Assembly (NCBI GenBank): GCA_028285035.1
Contig: JANQQF010000084.1
Coordinates: forward strand, 62,001 to 126,000
Source: Phycisphaerae bacterium
GTDB taxonomy: Bacteria > Chloroflexota > Anaerolineae > 4572-78 > J111
Reading direction: 5' to 3'
Length of the DNA: 64,000 nt
A model generated the notes under the pieces. It saw nothing but the letters and a program-made list of their open reading frames with translations, searched no databases and was not told the origin of the DNA. A program made the translations under genes and the position numbers. Below, in pieces: positions 60,731 through 64,000 of this stretch. Each line of letters starts with the position of its first letter. Position 1 is the stretch's first letter.

Positions 60731-63700
60731 ATGTCAGACGTATCGTCTACGCAACCAACTAGTGAGCCTACATCGCGGCTGGCTAGACGAGTTCAACGTA
60801 AAGCGATCTTGCCGGAATATCCACCGAACCGCTGGGCGATTATTGTTGGCATCTCAAATTATCAGTATGAACCGTGGAATCTGCGCTTTGCCGATGATGA
60901 CGCCATAGCACTACATGACCTTATTCTTGATCCCCGTTATGGTGGTTTTGAGCCAGAACGCATCAAAAAATTAATCAATGAAGATGCAACCACAGCAAAT
61001 ATCACTAGTGCCTTACGTGGCTTCTTGCAAGATGCAACGGCTGAAGATCTAGTTCTTATCTACTTCGCCTGTCACGGTGGTCCCGACCCAAAGCGTCCAG
61101 ACAACATTTACCTTTATACCCACGACACCGACCCATATAACTTTTCTGGCAGTGCGCTGCCCATGCGAGAAATAAATCTCTCGCTCCAGGAAAACTTAAA
61201 AGCGCAACGGATAGTTCTTCTAGCCGACACCTGTCACAGTGGAGCCATTCCCGGCACACGCAGTGCCAATGGCTCAGCAGTGGTCAATGAGTACTTTAAG
61301 CAGTTAAGCAAGGCTCAAGAAGCTAGTTTTTCTCTGATGACCTCAGCCTCAGCCAGCGAGACAGCAGCCGAGGATATACGATGGGGTGGGGGACACGGGG
61401 TATTCACCTATTATGTCTTGGAGGGGCTCAAAGGTGCTGCAGACCGAGGCTTCAATAAAAATGGGATTGTCACGGTTGGAAAGCTGTTTGATTATGTGCA
61501 ACGCAAGGTCAAGGCTGATACAAAGGGTAATCAGAACCCAACCATCGGCCCTGATTTAGATCGTGATTTACCCCTAGCGATTACGAGCGAACGTGATGCC
61601 CAAGATCACCTGACGCTGGGCAAAAATATCTTTCATTTGGGCCGGGTGCTCAGCGATCGAAGCCGTTACCAAGAAACCATCCGCCAATTTGGTCAGGCTC
61701 TTGAATTTGCCATTCCCAGACGCCATTTTCCTGAAGTATATCTCTTTAAAGGCCGAACACTGACCGCACTTGAGGAGTATGAAGATGCCCTGGCTGCCTT
61801 TAAAACGGCCCTGAAGCAGGATGAAAATCTACATGATGTTCATTTCTATCGCGGTATCACTTATGCCAAACAGAGACGGGCTTGGGAATCTAGAGCCTGC
61901 TTTAGAACCTATCTGGACAAAAGCCCTGAAAATGAAAAAAGTGCCTGGGCCAAGGCCTTTGTTGATGAGTCCACAATGAGTAAACGTGGCACCCAGCATC
62001 ACGCCTTGATCATCGGGATTGATCGTTATCAACACCCCGATATCACAGATTTACAAGGTAGCATCAACGATGTTAATCTAATGCAAGCGACCCTAAAAAA
62101 TCTAGACGATATCGATATCGAAGTGACGACCTTGGTTGATGAGCAGGCCACTCGAGAAAATATTTTAGGGGCGGTGCGGCATTTACGAGACAAGGTGACC
62201 CTGAATACCACCGTGATTGTTCATTTCTCTGGACGTGCCGAGCAAGATGAAAATCAACGGGGATTACTCATTGTTCACGACTCCGTTCCCTCAAAGGTGG
62301 CGGGAACCACAACCCGCTACAAAAGTGCCATTCCAGCTCAACTGTTGATCAATTTGCTCGATAGCATCCCCGCAAAACATAAAATTGTGCTGTTTGATAC
62401 CGATCCTTTCTTCCCCAAGTTGGCTCAAATTGCCCAGCGTGTACCAAACGTGTCTCTGTTCATCGGAGCCTCAAAAGGGCAACAATCCCACGAATTGTAC
62501 GTAGATGATAAAAGTTACGGGGTCTTCTCATACAATCTCGCTCAACAGATTGAGCGAATTTCCGATATAAACGAGCCGACGTTTGCCAGCATTGTCACCC
62601 CGGTCATTGAACGGGTTAGTCAACAAGGGTTTCAAACTCCAAGATTTTATGGCGATTTAAATATACCCATTTTCTCCAACGATGATTATTACCTAAGCCT
62701 CTTCGATTTTGCCCAACGACGTACGTTTGGTGATTTTGATCTCACCGTCATCCGTAATCTACTGGCCCATGTTAAACAATTACCCGCTGATTTCCCCTCA
62801 CTCCAGTATCAGTTAGGACGGGCCCTTGTGGAAAAGGAAGTGTATGATGAGGCAGCCCGCACCCTTGATATCGCGGTCAAGCAAGGGGATTCGCAATCGC
62901 GATTGAAGATGATTTTTACGTTTGCCCACGCCTTGTTTGGGGCGGAGAAGTTTGAGCGAAGTATAGAGTATCTGCAGGAATATGCCGATACGATTGAGAT
63001 TGAGTCGGAAAAAGACGAAGGTAACCTTTTGATAAAAATGATCAACCAATATCAAGCGGGGGCGGCTGCTTTGTTGGTTGGTATCGAGAACTATTCCAAA
63101 CCAGAAATGGTGGTCCCTGGGGTCAAAGATGAGCTTGAGGCACTCAAGCACTTTCTCATTGAAGGTTTTGACTTTAAAGCAGAAAATATTGTCATCATCA
63201 CTGATGAGGCAGCCACGCATCAAAAGGTAGAAGCGGCCTTTATCCAGCTTATTGATCAATCTATTGAGGTGCCGGCCTTCTTCTATTTCGCCGGACGAGG
63301 CTCAGTTACAGCTAAAGATGAACCAACGCTGGTTTGCTATGACAGTCGGGAAACTGGCTCTTCTGATTTAAGGTTGTCAGATTTAGCGATTTTAAGCCAG
63401 CGTAAACAAGCCAATCTGATTACCCTGATTGATGCAGGTTGGTCCAGTTTGCATCCACGTGGACAAATGCCTGACTCACGCTCAGGCCCATCACCAATGA
63501 TGGATACCAGTGCCTCAACCACCCTTTCGACATTGAGTGAGCGTGATCTTGAAAGTAAAGCCTTACAAGTTGGTCAACTTTCAATGTATGATCGCTCTCT
63601 CAAATATCAACAAGGGTTTAGTCAAACTGATCTGGGTCAATTTGGCGCTGTAGGGCTTAAAAAGCCAAAACAACCAAAAAGCTTAACCCAAACGATGTTA

Positions 63701-64000
63701 CAGCGTGCCCAAAAGCTGCCACCTGAAATGTTAACCTATGCCCATCTTATTCGTGATTTTGACCCTGAGGCGGAGGGGTATGGTTACGTCGATGAGGCGG
63801 TCGAAGATGCCATCATTGTCGGCGGGGCTGATCGACAGATTTCTTTTTCAATTGCCACCCTGCGCGACAGAATCTTGAAAACCTTTGCCCGCTTTGAGTT
63901 GACCCCGATCATAGGTGAAACTAAAACCGTACTCCGACGGGTGATTGAGCAACAAAATGGGAATGATCCCGAAGGTCACCTCAATTTGGGCATCGCCCAT
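60731..64000 (+). CDS. Protein with three caspase-like domains (one intact, two degenerate) and TPRs; truncated by window end
   Basis: 1090 codons are present without a stop. Domain 1 (about 30-290): WAIIVGISNYQ, then YFACHGG with H115 and LLADTCHSG with C168, a full His-Cys dyad. A TPR block follows (about 290-400). Domain 2 (about 422-640) begins HALIIGIDRYQ but reads VHFSGRAE with R502 in place of His and LFDTDPFF with D558 in place of Cys. More TPR-like helices follow (about 665-760). Domain 3 (about 775-980) begins ALLVGIENYS and reads YFAGRGS with R856 for His and LIDAGWS with G903 for Cys. Residues after 1000 are not recognised. The fold is that of peptidase C14 (caspase/metacaspase). 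It is likely cytoplasmic, with no signal peptide. It directly follows the TPR-CHAT gene. Confidence 0.92.
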   Translation, partial: MSDVSSTQPTSEPTSRLARRVQRKAILPEYPPNRWAIIVGISNYQYEPWNLRFADDDAIALHDLILDPRYGGFEPERIKKLINEDATTANITSALRGFLQDATAEDLVLIYFACHGGPDPKRPDNIYLYTHDTDPYNFSGSALPMREINLSLQENLKAQRIVLLADTCHSGAIPGTRSANGSAVVNEYFKQLSKAQEASFSLMTSASASETAAEDIRWGGGHGVFTYYVLEGLKGAADRGFNKNGIVTVGKLFDYVQRKVKADTKGNQNPTIGPDLDRDLPLAITSERDAQDHLTLGKNIFHLGRVLSDRSRYQETIRQFGQALEFAIPRRHFPEVYLFKGRTLTALEEYEDALAAFKTALKQDENLHDVHFYRGITYAKQRRAWESRACFRTYLDKSPENEKSAWAKAFVDESTMSKRGTQHHALIIGIDRYQHPDITDLQGSINDVNLMQATLKNLDDIDIEVTTLVDEQATRENILGAVRHLRDKVTLNTTVIVHFSGRAEQDENQRGLLIVHDSVPSKVAGTTTRYKSAIPAQLLINLLDSIPAKHKIVLFDTDPFFPKLAQIAQRVPNVSLFIGASKGQQSHELYVDDKSYGVFSYNLAQQIERISDINEPTFASIVTPVIERVSQQGFQTPRFYGDLNIPIFSNDDYYLSLFDFAQRRTFGDFDLTVIRNLLAHVKQLPADFPSLQYQLGRALVEKEVYDEAARTLDIAVKQGDSQSRLKMIFTFAHALFGAEKFERSIEYLQEYADTIEIESEKDEGNLLIKMINQYQAGAAALLVGIENYSKPEMVVPGVKDELEALKHFLIEGFDFKAENIVIITDEAATHQKVEAAFIQLIDQSIEVPAFFYFAGRGSVTAKDEPTLVCYDSRETGSSDLRLSDLAILSQRKQANLITLIDAGWSSLHPRGQMPDSRSGPSPMMDTSASTTLSTLSERDLESKALQVGQLSMYDRSLKYQQGFSQTDLGQFGAVGLKKPKQPKSLTQTMLQRAQKLPPEMLTYAHLIRDFDPEAEGYGYVDEAVEDAIIVGGADRQISFSIATLRDRILKTFARFELTPIIGETKTVLRRVIEQQNGNDPEGHLNLGIAH

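Overview
The window looks like a mid-GC bacterial chromosome segment, most likely from a Chloroflexota member (Anaerolineae-like). This is inferred from the style of the genes, not from a marker gene: a SARP regulator with an NB-ARC ATPase and TPRs, a LysM-bearing solute-binding protein without a lipobox, a giant CSLREA/beta-helix surface protein ending in a YLPLISK tail, and word-like inverted repeats between genes. I saw no rRNA, tRNA, CRISPR array, transposase or phage gene.

Layout. 0.2-7.2 kb: a plus-strand carbohydrate/small-molecule group (GH38 alpha-mannosidase, divergent PanB-like protein, TIM-barrel isomerase, phytanoyl-CoA dioxygenase-like protein), a strong terminator and an AraC-type regulator. 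7.4-11.3 kb: a large SARP-STAND regulator on the minus strand, divergent from a small membrane protein; four 11-bp-spaced repeats lie between them. 11.5-14.2 kb: M24 peptidase, luciferase-like oxidoreductase and a TIGR04076-type protein. 14.5-18.4 kb: a peptide-type ABC importer (binding protein, attenuator hairpin, two permeases) without ATPase genes. 18.4-25.3 kb: a TetR regulator divergent from an MttB-family methyltransferase, facing a minus-strand group of FMN 2-hydroxyacid oxidase, ThDP enzyme, transthyretin-like protein and DmdA-like demethylase; this looks like catabolism of a methylated compound. 25.8-30.4 kb: a tight operon of CotH, lamin-tail, VTC and DUF4956 proteins. 30.4-32.1 kb: sulfotransferase and a second TIM-barrel isomerase. 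32.4-36.1 kb: a protein with the layout of soluble adenylyl cyclase (two cyclase domains, ATPase, TPRs). 36.2-46.3 kb: a 3357-residue secreted protein with a gingipain/caspase-like His-Cys pair. 46.8-56.7 kb: DUF4342 protein, then a plus-strand series of acyl-CoA dehydrogenase, DUF2199 protein, dienoyl-CoA isomerase-like protein, KduD-like SDR, hydantoinase/oxoprolinase A and B, aminotransferase and a racemase-superfamily protein. 56.8-64.0 kb: a TPR-CHAT protein followed by a protein with three caspase-like domains, running off the window.

The most interesting region is the right end. The TPR-CHAT protein has an intact His-Cys dyad. Its neighbour has one caspase-like domain with an intact dyad followed by two copies in which both catalytic residues are replaced (R502/D558 and R856/G903). 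Together with the gingipain-like giant protein, three clan CD peptidase folds lie within 28 kb. An active caspase with two tandem pseudocaspases beside a TPR-CHAT protease is a good candidate for an undescribed proteolytic signalling or conflict module. Other leads are the possible SARP operator, the MttB/DmdA/transthyretin-like cluster without a corrinoid protein, and intergenic repeats that enter coding sequence.
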